From NCBI GenBank assembly GCA_022826805.1, contig JAJDUH010000028.1, positions 21,623 to 85,622 on the forward strand: a stretch of 64,000 nucleotides of DNA, in the 5' to 3' direction. The stretch comes from Candidatus Poribacteria bacterium. GTDB lineage: Bacteria; Poribacteria; WGA-4E; WGA-3G. Position 1 is the stretch's first letter. Every line of letters begins with the position of its first letter. This document shows positions 9,376 to 17,584 of the stretch, piece by piece. A program made the position numbers and the translations under genes. The notes below the pieces were generated by a model that made no database searches, was not told where the DNA came from, and worked only from the letters and a program-made list of their open reading frames with translations.

Positions 9376-10446
9376 TTATGACACAGTCCACGTTTCGCCG
9401 GCGTTAAGGAGTGCCTCAAGGTCGCCTTCGCCCATCCGATCTTTCGCGCCGCGAATCTGATTGGTCATCGCGTCTTCGTAACACGGATGCCGGACACTGC
9501 GGAAAATACCGATGGGATGTGGCATGTTAGGTGTGTCACTCATGCCCGCGAGGAAGTTCGCCAAAGTGGTGTCCTCAGCATATTGATTGTGGACGATGAG
9601 GTCGTCGGTGATATAGTCCCCGTTTGTGGTTTCGACGACTTCGGGTTGGAATCCGTTCAGTCGGATGCCTTTGTTCCGATCTGCACCGAAAACAAGCGGT
9701 TCACCGTGCTCCAAGAATACCGTATTGTCAGCCTTTGTTTCCTTCTCTGTGTATTGAAAGAAAGTGCCATCGTTATAGATGTTGCAGTTCTGATAAACTT
9801 CGATGAAGGAGGTGCCTTTGTGTTCAAATGCCGACTTGATAATCATCCGCAAATGATCTGGGTCTCTGTCGAGCGAGCGTGCGACAAAAGTAGCCCCAGA
9901 AGCCAAGGCGAGGCTAATCGGATTAAAGGGTGCCTCCAGAGAACCAAGTGGTGTCGAGTAGGTCTGTTTGCCTTGCTCTGAAGTCGGTGAGTATTGACCT
10001 TTGGTGAGTCCGTAGATGCGGTTGTTGAAGAGCAAAACGTTGAGGTCGAAATTGCGGCGCATCAAATGAATAAAATGGTTGCCACCAATTGAGAGCGCAT
10101 CGCCATCCCCTGTGATAACCCAGACAGAGAGGTCAGGGTTTGCCATCTTGACACCGGAGGCAATCGTCGGGGCTCTACCGTGGATGGTATGGAAGCCGTA
10201 GGTGTTCATGTAGTACGGGAACCGACTTGAACATCCGATGCCGGAGATAAAGACAATGTTCTCGCGGGGAACGCCGAGTTCTGGCATAATGCGTTGTGTT
10301 TGTGCAAGAATGGAATAGTCGCCGCAACCGGGACACCAACGTGTGTCTTGGTCGGATTCAAAATCCTTTTTTGAAAGGGTGGGCGCGCCAGCGGGAATGC
10401 CTGAAGTTCTTTTCCTTTTAGTGCGTGAAGTTCTTTCTCTTTTCAT
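9376..10446 (-). CDS. korB: 2-oxoacid:ferredoxin oxidoreductase, beta subunit
   Basis: 356 residues binding thiamine diphosphate. Visible motifs are WCPGCGDYSI, GIGCSSRFPYY, the TPP-binding GDGDALSIGGNH and LFNNRIYGLTKGQYSPTS. It pairs with the alpha subunit to cleave a 2-oxoacid (2-oxoglutarate or similar) with CoA and reduce ferredoxin. The first ~25 residues are rich in Lys and Arg and not conserved, so the true start could be slightly later. It follows korA after 130 bases. The C-terminal part continues to the usual domain end with a short tail. Confidence 0.9.
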   Translation of the reverse strand: MKRERTSRTKRKRTSGIPAGAPTLSKKDFESDQDTRWCPGCGDYSILAQTQRIMPELGVPRENIVFISGIGCSSRFPYYMNTYGFHTIHGRAPTIASGVKMANPDLSVWVITGDGDALSIGGNHFIHLMRRNFDLNVLLFNNRIYGLTKGQYSPTSEQGKQTYSTPLGSLEAPFNPISLALASGATFVARSLDRDPDHLRMIIKSAFEHKGTSFIEVYQNCNIYNDGTFFQYTEKETKADNTVFLEHGEPLVFGADRNKGIRLNGFQPEVVETTNGDYITDDLIVHNQYAEDTTLANFLAGMSDTPNMPHPIGIFRSVRHPCYEDAMTNQIRGAKDRMGEGDLEALLNAGETWTVS

Positions 10447-10576
10447 GATTTTTACCGCCTTTTACAGTAAAGCCGATAACTAAGGATATATTGTTGCTGG
10501 CAGGATTGAAAATCTCTGTGGAATGCCATACGCGTATGCCTCCTTCACCAGCAAAGGGTATTTCAGATATATGTGG

Positions 10577-12436
10577 CTAAAAATGTCCTAAGTCTTTAAG
10601 TATCTCGTCAATTTTAGATTGCAACTCGAAAACGTGGAAGGGTTGTCCCCGCACCTTGTTAAATCCGATGGCATCGATAAGATGGGTGCTGCGAATGAGT
10701 TGGAGGAGCTGACCACTGTTTAGTTCAGGGATTAAAACTCTTTTAAATCTGTTTAGGATGCCTGGTAAGTCATTGGGGAAAGGATTGAGGTGTCGGAGAT
10801 GTACGTGAGCTATTGAAAGTCCATCTTCAATGCCGTGTTCTACTGCGGTGCGGATTGCGCCAAAAGTACCGCCCCACCCGAGAAGGAGAAGGTCGCCTTC
10901 CTGTACGCCAAATACTTCCGTTGGCGGTATTTCATCAGCGATGCGTGCGACTTTTTCCGACCGGATTTCTACCATCCTTTGGTGATTCTCGGCATCATAA
11001 CTGACATGCCCAGTTATATCAGATTTCTCTAAGCCGCCGATGCGGTGTTCTAAGCCAGGAGTCCCCGGTTTCGCCCACGGACGCGCTAAGGTCTCTGGGT
11101 CGCGCTGATAGGGTTCAAACCCGTTCCCCTGAGCATGCTCACGTCCTGCAAAATCTGCTTTAATCTCTGGCAATTCAGAAAGTTTCGGAATCCTCCACGG
11201 CTCAGCGCCCATACCGATATAGAGGTCTGAGAGGAAGATCACTGGGGTTCTATACTTCACGGCGATACGGCAGGCTTCATAAACTGTTTCAAAACAGTCA
11301 AAAGGCCGCGAGGGAGCAATAATAGGAATCGGGGATTCCCCGTTTCTACCATAAAACATTTGCAACAGGTCTGATTGCTCTGTTTTTGTGGGCATTCCGG
11401 TTGAGGGGCCCGCGCGTTGGATGTTGCAGACTACGAGAGGAAGTTCCGCAATCATAGCGAGATTAATAGCTTCTGACTTAAGTGCAAGTCCCGGCCCGCT
11501 ACTACCAGTGACACCGAGCGAGCCACTAAACGCGGCACCGATTGCGACCCCAACGGCTGCAATTTCATCTTCCATCTGCATTGTTACGACCCCGAAATTC
11601 CGATATTGGGCGAGACCGTGTAGGATATCGCTTGCGGGTGTTATCGGGTAACTACCGTAAACGAGGGGAAGACCCGACTGATGCGAGGCTGCAATGAGTC
11701 CAAGCACAGTTGCCGTGTTTCCTTCAATGTTGCGGTATGTTCCGGGTTCAAAGGACGCGGGTTTCACGTCATAGGAAACAGCAAACTGTTCAGTGGCTTC
11801 ACAATAAACGTTGCCAGCACGAAGTGCAAGAATGTTTGCTTCGATATACTGCGGCCTTCTGGCGAACTTTGTCTTTATCCACTTCATTGTATATTCCATG
11901 GAGCGATTGTAGAGCCACAAAATCATACCGAGTGCAAAGAAGTTTTTACACCGATCAATTTCCCGCGTCGTGAGGTCTGTTGTTTCGAGTGCTTTTCGGG
12001 TGAGCCGTGTTAATTCAACAGGGAAGACCTGATACTTTGCGAGCGTGCCGTCTTCAAGCGGATTATCCTCGTATCCGGCGAGACGTAGCGAGCGCCGTGC
12101 GAAATTATCAATATTAACAATCAAAATGCCGTTGGGTTTGAGTTTATGAAGGTGAACTTTTAGAGCGGCGGGATTCATCGCTACGAGTACATCGCAGAGA
12201 TCACCTGGTGTATGAATTTGTTCGCTTGAGAAGTGGAGTTGGAACCCGGAGACACCTGCTAATGATCCAGCGGGTGCGCGAATTTCGGCAGGATAATCGG
12301 GTAGCGTAGCGACATCATTACCAATGAGGGCAGTGGTCTCTGTCATTTGTGTGCCAATGGTCTGCGACCCGTCTCCAGAGTCGCCAGCAAACAGGATAGT
12401 CGCCTCCTCAATTTGCTCTACTGGCTTGCGCATCAC
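10577..12436 (-). CDS. korA: 2-oxoacid:ferredoxin oxidoreductase, fused gamma-alpha subunit
   Basis: 619 residues. The gamma domain is N-terminal (~1-190, with FAGDSGDGSQTIGTQ), followed by the pyrimidine-binding alpha domain with YGSYPITPASD, VTGSSGPGLALKSEA and QRAGPSTGMPTKTEQSD, and a C-terminal transketolase-like domain. The YPITP signature identifies the oxoacid:ferredoxin reductase superfamily. This is the fused form common in many bacteria. It works with KorB in a reductive or oxidative TCA-type step. Two CBS-domain genes lie directly upstream on the same strand, an association that suggests nucleotide sensing near this enzyme, though this is inference. Confidence 0.9.
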   Translation of the reverse strand: MMRKPVEQIEEATILFAGDSGDGSQTIGTQMTETTALIGNDVATLPDYPAEIRAPAGSLAGVSGFQLHFSSEQIHTPGDLCDVLVAMNPAALKVHLHKLKPNGILIVNIDNFARRSLRLAGYEDNPLEDGTLAKYQVFPVELTRLTRKALETTDLTTREIDRCKNFFALGMILWLYNRSMEYTMKWIKTKFARRPQYIEANILALRAGNVYCEATEQFAVSYDVKPASFEPGTYRNIEGNTATVLGLIAASHQSGLPLVYGSYPITPASDILHGLAQYRNFGVVTMQMEDEIAAVGVAIGAAFSGSLGVTGSSGPGLALKSEAINLAMIAELPLVVCNIQRAGPSTGMPTKTEQSDLLQMFYGRNGESPIPIIAPSRPFDCFETVYEACRIAVKYRTPVIFLSDLYIGMGAEPWRIPKLSELPEIKADFAGREHAQGNGFEPYQRDPETLARPWAKPGTPGLEHRIGGLEKSDITGHVSYDAENHQRMVEIRSEKVARIADEIPPTEVFGVQEGDLLLLGWGGTFGAIRTAVEHGIEDGLSIAHVHLRHLNPFPNDLPGILNRFKRVLIPELNSGQLLQLIRSTHLIDAIGFNKVRGQPFHVFELQSKIDEILKDLGHF

Positions 12437-12506
12437 AATCGCTTCCTTTTTCTAATAGGCGCCTGCTTGGAAAGTGCACCTATACGATATAAAAAATTCT
12501 AAACAT

Positions 12507-13040
12507 TTACGCACCTTCTCGGGCTTTCATGGCATCTCGAACGGGCCTCGGAGGTAGCGATAAAACTTCTTGTGAAAATTCTCCAACGAGATAAGAGATT
12601 ACATCACGAATCGACACCATACCGATCGGGCGATTCTCCGCATCAACAATAGGGACATGTCGGTAGTTGCCGCGTGCCATATAGAGAATAGCAGCATTCA
12701 AGGAATCTTCGGGTTGCGCCGTCTGGGGATCGGCTATCATGAATTGTTTAACACCGACATGGTCAAGATCGCCCACCTGTTTGTTGAGAATTCTGTTTAG
12801 GACGTCTCTTTCACTAAAGATTCCGCGGAGATATCCGTCTTCGACGACGGGTGCTGCACCGACGTTGTTTGTAAGGAGTAGGTCAATCGCCTCGTTTACA
12901 CTACAGTTGACATCAATGGTGACAATAGGACGCATCAAATCTTTTAGCGAGACATGAATTTCTTGCGCGCTCCATGCTTTTAAGGCAGCATCCTCGTCCA
13001 TCTGTTCCAATTCTTCGTCAATTGCCAAGTCATAAAGCAT
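12507..13040 (-). CDS. CBS-domain-pair protein
   Basis: 177 residues with two CBS motifs: one around residues 32-90 (LMRPIVTIDVNCSVNEAIDLLL ... GIFSERDVLNRI, split here for brevity) and one around 100-160 (MIADPQTAQPEDSLNAAI ... IGMVSIRDVISYL). CBS pairs bind AMP, ATP, NAD or SAM and commonly regulate enzymes. The 30-residue acidic N-terminal lead is unusual. It starts 11 bases after the stop of another CBS-pair gene and is followed 70 bases later by korA, so an operon is likely. Confidence 0.82.
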   Translation of the reverse strand: MLYDLAIDEELEQMDEDAALKAWSAQEIHVSLKDLMRPIVTIDVNCSVNEAIDLLLTNNVGAAPVVEDGYLRGIFSERDVLNRILNKQVGDLDHVGVKQFMIADPQTAQPEDSLNAAILYMARGNYRHVPIVDAENRPIGMVSIRDVISYLVGEFSQEVLSLPPRPVRDAMKAREGA

Positions 13041-13051
13041 GATTACGCCCC

Positions 13052-13480
13052 CTACTCTTGATTTCCTATGAATATAGCGATATGGTCGAGAATATCGCGG
13101 GTCGAGATTATTCCGATGGGATATGCCTCCCCTTGGTCGTCCCAGACACAGAGAGGCAAGTGCCGGAAATGCCCGAGGTGCATCAGGTTTAATGCGAAGG
13201 CAATCGGGTCACTGGCACGGAGTGTTTCTGGATCCGCTGTCATCACCTGCTCAACCCTAAATTCGGTAGGTGCGGCGCGCTGTCCACTGACGTGACGTAT
13301 CAGGTCGCGTTCAGTGATGATTCCAAGCAATTGTTCATCGTCATCAACGACGAGAACACATCCTCTCCCCTCTTCTTGCATCATATCAATTGCAACAGAA
13401 ACTGGAGAGCCAATTTGCACGGTGGCAGGCTGCTTGTAATCAAGAGTGCTAATTGGTAAAGACAGCGTTCTTGTGTCCAT
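13052..13480 (-). CDS. CBS-domain-pair protein
   Basis: 142 residues consisting almost wholly of a Bateman module. The first CBS motif includes VAIDMMQEEGRGCVLVVDDD and IITERDLIRHVSG; the second includes VMTADPETLRASDPIA and GIISTRDILDHIA. It is the first gene of a CBS-CBS-korA-korB arrangement with tight 11-base spacing to the next CBS gene. A role as a nucleotide-sensing subunit or regulator is inferred from the domain only. Confidence 0.82.
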   Translation of the reverse strand: MDTRTLSLPISTLDYKQPATVQIGSPVSVAIDMMQEEGRGCVLVVDDDEQLLGIITERDLIRHVSGQRAAPTEFRVEQVMTADPETLRASDPIAFALNLMHLGHFRHLPLCVWDDQGEAYPIGIISTRDILDHIAIFIGNQE

Positions 13481-13587
13481 CGCATATCTTCCTTTAGTAT
13501 AACGTCAGAAAACAAAATTTAGTTTCTTATCTTCTTTTTTAAAGGATACCACATTTCTTGCCAACTTGCAAGTATATTTTCGGAGAA

Positions 13588-13622
13588 GTCGGCTGTCGGC
13601 TGTCGGCTGTCAGCAGTCAGTT
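13588..13622. repeat. heptameric tandem repeat, site 1
   Basis: GTCGGCT occurs three times in a row, followed by GTCAGCA and GTCAG. The array ends three bases from the stop codon of the next minus-strand gene (13625). It belongs to a heptamer family also seen at 49790, 51063, 51802 and 53172. Confidence 0.8.
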
Positions 13623-13624
13623 TT

Positions 13625-14566
13625 TTAGACTGCCATTGTGATCGCACGGGAGGTAGGTGAACCCCATCCAGGGACGGCAATCGTCCACCTGCCCGCTGGA
13701 CCACCGGCGACCATTAGGAGCAAGTTATCTACGGAGTATTGTTCTGTGTTATCAGCGATATACTGCCGGACATCGTCTTTGCTGAGTCCGTCCTCCGAGA
13801 TTGTTTTTGCGTGCTCAACTCCCATAACAAGGAGGGTTTCACCACCGGTGTTACCAGGAGCATCGATGTTCTTCGCAACTGTGTTGAGGATACCTTCTGC
13901 GGTGTTGTTGCCGTGGTCGTTCACGGCTTGTGGGGCAGCAGCAGCAAAAATGGTGACAGTGCTATCATCGGCTTGGAATCCACGATCGACATGCAGTGCC
14001 TGCCAAGGACTTCCTTCCTCTTTTTCAGCGATGCAGCAGGTATACTTCCCAGCGTGCCCGAATGCAGCGCGGTCGAGTTCACCGGGTAAACCACCGCCGA
14101 TGTTCGTACAGACGAGCCGCAACGCACGACCGATCGTAGCGTTTGCTCGCCACCCTTGTCCGAAGAGGTTAAACCCGTCGTTAATTTCCAATTGCTTCCG
14201 AATAGGTCCGTTTACAACGACCATCGGGCCGACATGAGAGGTCGTGACTTGAACCCCATGGAGATTGAACGGCTCAGAGGTCACTGCCTCGACTGCAGTG
14301 AGGATAAGCGGTAGATACGCCGGTTTGCATCCCGCCATGACGGCGTTGATGGCGACCTTTTCGACGGTGGCTCTGCCCCATTTCGGCGGAACGGCGGCGA
14401 TGAGTTCATCTGGATCGCGGTCTGTCCCACCGAGCATACGTGCGACGCGTTCAGGCGTTGGTGGAACGACCGGGAGCCCATCTGTCCAGCCATTCTCATA
14501 ACAGACCTCAACAAGATCTTCGGTTTCATCAATTTCTAATTCTATGGAGTGCCATTCTTGAGCCAT
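13625..14566 (-). CDS. conserved uncharacterised protein (WTDGLPVVPPT family)
   Basis: 313 residues. Conserved-looking stretches are ENGWTDGLPVVPPTPERV, KVAINAVMAGCKPAYLPL, VVVNGPIRKQL, GWRANATIGRALRLV and GHAGKYTCCIAE. From memory, related proteins are encoded beside UGSC-motif (seleno)proteins in actinobacteria and proteobacteria, where they remain uncharacterised; no UGSC protein is visible here. The repeated Cys (AGCKP, KYTCCIAE) could be redox-active or metal-binding. It is divergent from the threonine-dehydratase-like gene with a palindrome between them. I do not assign a function. Confidence 0.72.
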   Translation of the reverse strand: MAQEWHSIELEIDETEDLVEVCYENGWTDGLPVVPPTPERVARMLGGTDRDPDELIAAVPPKWGRATVEKVAINAVMAGCKPAYLPLILTAVEAVTSEPFNLHGVQVTTSHVGPMVVVNGPIRKQLEINDGFNLFGQGWRANATIGRALRLVCTNIGGGLPGELDRAAFGHAGKYTCCIAEKEEGSPWQALHVDRGFQADDSTVTIFAAAAPQAVNDHGNNTAEGILNTVAKNIDAPGNTGGETLLVMGVEHAKTISEDGLSKDDVRQYIADNTEQYSVDNLLLMVAGGPAGRWTIAVPGWGSPTSRAITMAV

Positions 14567-14607
14567 AGATGTTTCCTTCCTATGCGATTAATTTTGATAT
14601 GTCCGTT

Positions 14608-14632
14608 TATGGTATGTTATCATATTACCATA
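14608..14632. promoter_or_regulatory. candidate operator palindrome between divergent genes
   Basis: TATGGTA and TACCATA form a perfect 7-base inverted repeat with an 11-base spacer, in the AT-rich 138-base gap between the divergent genes ending upstream at 14566 and 14705. The size and position fit a dimeric regulator site. No regulator gene is adjacent, so the assignment is tentative. Confidence 0.3.
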
Positions 14633-14704
14633 GATTATTTAGGTTTACAACATACTATTTCAGAAACACTTGTGTTCGATAGTATTCACTGATAAGGAGC
14701 AAAA

Positions 14705-15667
14705 GTGAAAACTTTAACATTTCAAGACATCATTGCCGCGAGAAAGGTCATAGCGCGATTTTTAAAACAGACACCCTTAATTCACTATCCAGAATTGTCG
14801 GATCAACTCGGATTTCAAGCATATATCAAGCACGAAAACCATCACCCGACAGGCAGTTTTAAGGTGCGCGGCGGTGTGAATTTTATGCATCACCTACCAG
14901 AAACACAACGGAAAAAAGGCGTACTTACAGCAACCCGTGGAAATCATGGTCAGTCTATTGCTTACGCGGCGACGCAGTTTGGTGTCAAGTCAACTGTTGT
15001 TGTGCCACACGGAAATAACCCAGAAAAAAACAGCGCGATGCGAGCGTTTGGCGCGGAGTTGATAGAGCATGGTGCGGATTTTGACGAGGCACTCGAATTG
15101 TGTGAAAAACTGCAAGCGGAAGGAGGACTTTACTATGTTCATCCGTGTATGGAACCTACACTTTTTCACGGAGTCGGCACCTATTCGCTTGAGATTTTTG
15201 AAAGCCTTCCAAATGTGGACGCGATTCTTGTGCCTATTGGTGGCGGAAGCGGCTGTTGTGGAGCCATTACTGTCTCTAAGGCGATTAATCCGAATGTTAA
15301 AGTCATCGGTGTGCAAGCGGAAAATGCCCAAGCTTTCTATCGTTCATGGAAAACTGGACAGCGTGTAGAAACCGATTCTTGTGATACGATCGCAGATGGG
15401 ATAGCGACGCGTGCGCCATTTCCGATGCCCCTTTCCATTATCAAAAAAGGCATCTCCGATATTGTATTGTTGAGCGAGGCAGAACTTCAGGAAGGCATGC
15501 GCGTAGCGTTACGCTGGACACACAATTTGGCAGAAGGCGCGGGTGCGGCACCAATTGCAGCAGCGCATAAACTCACAGAAACATTGGCGGGTAAAAACGT
15601 GGTGATGGTGATGAGCGGTGGGAACCTCGACACAGAGACGCTTAAGTCCGTCCTCGGTACACGCTGA
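14705..15667 (+). CDS. threonine dehydratase-like PLP enzyme
   Basis: 320 residues of the tryptophan-synthase-beta fold, lacking the C-terminal regulatory domain of IlvA and so like catabolic TdcB or serine/threonine dehydratases. The PLP lysine is in TGSFKVRGG, the phosphate-binding glycine loop is PIGGGSGCCG, and ATRGNHGQS is the substrate-binding loop. The start is GTG with AAGGAGC five bases upstream. Threonine or serine deamination is the likely reaction; related folds such as diaminopropionate or ectoine hydrolysis enzymes cannot be excluded. A GCGAGGTT-type repeat follows the stop. Confidence 0.85.
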   Translation: MKTLTFQDIIAARKVIARFLKQTPLIHYPELSDQLGFQAYIKHENHHPTGSFKVRGGVNFMHHLPETQRKKGVLTATRGNHGQSIAYAATQFGVKSTVVVPHGNNPEKNSAMRAFGAELIEHGADFDEALELCEKLQAEGGLYYVHPCMEPTLFHGVGTYSLEIFESLPNVDAILVPIGGGSGCCGAITVSKAINPNVKVIGVQAENAQAFYRSWKTGQRVETDSCDTIADGIATRAPFPMPLSIIKKGISDIVLLSEAELQEGMRVALRWTHNLAEGAGAAPIAAAHKLTETLAGKNVVMVMSGGNLDTETLKSVLGTR

Positions 15668-15671
15668 ACCG

Positions 15672-15697
15672 GCGAGGTTAGAAATCTCACCTACCAC
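15672..15697. repeat. GCGAGGTT-type imperfect palindrome
   Basis: GGCGAGGTT, a short spacer, then AATCTCACC form a stem at the 3' end of the threonine-dehydratase-like gene. Related palindromes occur near 31170, 31212, 47107 and 51163. It may also act as a transcript end, though no T-run follows. Confidence 0.45.
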
Positions 15698-15736
15698 GAT
15701 TAGGTCGGGATTACAAATCTTCTACAGGTTTTAAAT

Positions 15737-16450
15737 CTACCAGTTATGAATCACGTAAACCGGGGCAGAGCCTTCAGCTAACTGGAGGCTTGCCCACGCT
15801 GCGCCTTCTACGAATTCGTTGCGGAGTGCATTTGTTAGGTCGGGGTGGATGTGGAACGCCGCTAAATCCCAACGCAAATTTTCGCTCCTTTCCACGACAA
15901 TATTCGGAGCCTCGGCAATGAGTGAAACCCGTTGTAATCCACTACTTTTCCGAGATAATCGGACTGCTGATAAGACATAGTGGATGGTCTGTCTCGGATC
16001 CCGCATCTCGGCGCTGTAGTGTGCGTCCGTGGAGAGACGGTAATGCCCAAAACGCATCAGTTTTAGATTGCCAAGAAACTGATCCGTCTCATATTCGTCC
16101 GGACGCGGTAAACCGCCGTAGATGATGATATGTCGGGCGTCGTATTGTTCCAAGACGTAGTCCACCGCGAGTTGTCCATCTGTCCAATCTTTGTCTGTCC
16201 GCCCAATCCACTCCTGAACGGTCTGTTTCACCTCCGTTATGCTTTCCGACCCCGAGTCCATATCACCTATGTGTACATCTGGAACAACAGACGCATCTCC
16301 GCGTTGATTCAATTCGTCAAATATACGGATCCCCCCATCAGCACAGATGAGTGGGAAACGATCCTCCACTGCGCTTTCAATTTCAGATCGGTAAAAATCG
16401 AGATGGCGAGAGTCGTAATAGCCGTTGAGAAAAATAAGAGCTGCTTTCAT
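15737..16450 (-). CDS. thiamine pyrophosphokinase-like protein
   Basis: 237 residues. Features of the kinase domain are ICADGGIRIFDEL, PDVHIGDMDS, RTDKDWTDGQLAVDYVLE and IIIYGGLPRP, followed by TDQFLGNL in place of the usual R-x-DH-x-L-NL. The C-terminal part fits the thiamin-binding beta-domain loosely. The family transfers diphosphate from ATP to thiamine. The divergent ligand loop makes thiamine as substrate less than certain. It begins 16 bases downstream of the DUF2156 stop and is likely co-transcribed with it. Confidence 0.65.
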   Translation of the reverse strand: MKAALIFLNGYYDSRHLDFYRSEIESAVEDRFPLICADGGIRIFDELNQRGDASVVPDVHIGDMDSGSESITEVKQTVQEWIGRTDKDWTDGQLAVDYVLEQYDARHIIIYGGLPRPDEYETDQFLGNLKLMRFGHYRLSTDAHYSAEMRDPRQTIHYVLSAVRLSRKSSGLQRVSLIAEAPNIVVERSENLRWDLAAFHIHPDLTNALRNEFVEGAAWASLQLAEGSAPVYVIHNW

Positions 16451-16466
16451 GTTTTCTGCCTTCGGT

Positions 16467-17390
16467 TCAGGACGATCTGTCAGAACTCATCACATTGTAT
16501 GATGGAATCAACTGGATAGGGTGATAGGAGTGCTTGACGCGCCTTAGGCTTTCCAATCCTGAATCGTCCATAGCATTAATCCACTTGTAAGTCCCCATCA
16601 ACTCACGGCAGAATTCGCGATAGATAAACTGCGCCAGTCCTCTTATGTTGAGGTCGGCAACTTCAAACAACACACAGAATGTATCTGCATTTAGCGGATA
16701 GCCGAAGGTATAAGCCTTAATTTCTCCGTCAATACGGACAATTCTGCCGAGAAGTCCAAGAGCCTCTGCATGTGTGATAGCGATTTGGTGTGCGGACTGA
16801 GAAACGTTAAGCATCGCGCAATAGATATCGTCGCTACATTGCGCCGCCCGCTTGGTTCGCCACGCGTCATAGAGTGCGAAACACGCATCTCGATTCGTGG
16901 AACAATAAGGATCGAGCGTTGTTGACGGGTAACGTGTAACAAACGCGTTATATGCACCCCGTTTGCTCTTGTAGCGGTTGCCACTTAATCTGCTAAGTGC
17001 CTCTGTTTCATAGAGGTATTCGGTCTCCTTCAATGTAACACAAAACCCGTTCTTTTTAAAGAAAGAGAGCATCTCCTGCGGCACATTTTCGATGCGAGCG
17101 ATGTATGGATTTCGACTTAATTCCAACATCAACCGATATGCCTCATGAATCACGCGCAAATAACTACAACTGTTAACCTCATAAGGCATAGGCAAGATCG
17201 GCATGAAATAGTCATCGTTCTGCTTCGCGAAAATACAGAGGTGCCCCATCAGGTGCGTCCAATAAAACTGAAAATGTTCCCGCCAAACATAGAGCGAGGA
17301 AAAGGCATAACTGGATAATCGCGGACACATCTGATGCACATACTCATCAAACATTGGTTTGTCATTGAGGGTGAGCAGTTGCAGTTGCAT
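16467..17390 (-). CDS. DUF2156/LPG-synthetase-like acyltransferase-fold protein
   Basis: 307 residues with the tandem GNAT-like architecture of DUF2156 and phosphatidylglycerol lysyltransferase C-terminal domains. It opens with DKPMFDEYVHQMCPRLSSYAF, has FFKKNGF and YKSKRGAYNAF in the middle, and ends with TYKWINAMDDSGLESLRRVK and a tail resembling family proteins. The family includes aminoacyl transfer enzymes but many members are uncharacterised. A hairpin repeat lies directly upstream of the start, and the IS200/IS605 element lies beyond it. Confidence 0.72.
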   Translation of the reverse strand: MQLQLLTLNDKPMFDEYVHQMCPRLSSYAFSSLYVWREHFQFYWTHLMGHLCIFAKQNDDYFMPILPMPYEVNSCSYLRVIHEAYRLMLELSRNPYIARIENVPQEMLSFFKKNGFCVTLKETEYLYETEALSRLSGNRYKSKRGAYNAFVTRYPSTTLDPYCSTNRDACFALYDAWRTKRAAQCSDDIYCAMLNVSQSAHQIAITHAEALGLLGRIVRIDGEIKAYTFGYPLNADTFCVLFEVADLNIRGLAQFIYREFCRELMGTYKWINAMDDSGLESLRRVKHSYHPIQLIPSYNVMSSDRSS

Positions 17391-17394
17391 TTTT

Positions 17395-17436
17395 CATCGA
17401 ATTCTTCGGTGTGGAAACCTGAATTCATTCAGGGGA
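17395..17436. repeat. hairpin leader repeat, copy A
   Basis: The stretch CATCGAATTCTTCGG, then TGTGGAAA and the stem CCTGAATTCATTCAGG is nearly identical to 57348-57391; copy B differs by a two-base insertion. Read on the minus strand, a CCTGAAT/ATTCAGG stem-loop is followed by a short CGAA/TTCG stem and ends in CGATGA a few bases before the start codon of the DUF2156 gene. Confidence 0.7.
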
Positions 17437-17584
17437 GGAAACACCGCCCTTCTTTTTTCTTGACGAAAAGTATCAAAATGTTAAAATACTTACATTGCGT
17501 TGGTAGACATACCAAGCGTTGCTGCGAGGCAACGTGTCTACCACCCACTGGATAGGGGTTAAGGACGCTATACGCTATAGTCCA

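Noticed and set aside
13638..14237. A 199-codon plus-strand frame
   Set aside because: It lies antisense to the conserved WTDGLPVVPPT gene and shows no protein-like pattern.
15737..16450. Riboswitch-controlled thiamine operon
   Set aside because: No TPP riboswitch-like conserved sequence was found upstream of the gene or its operon partners.
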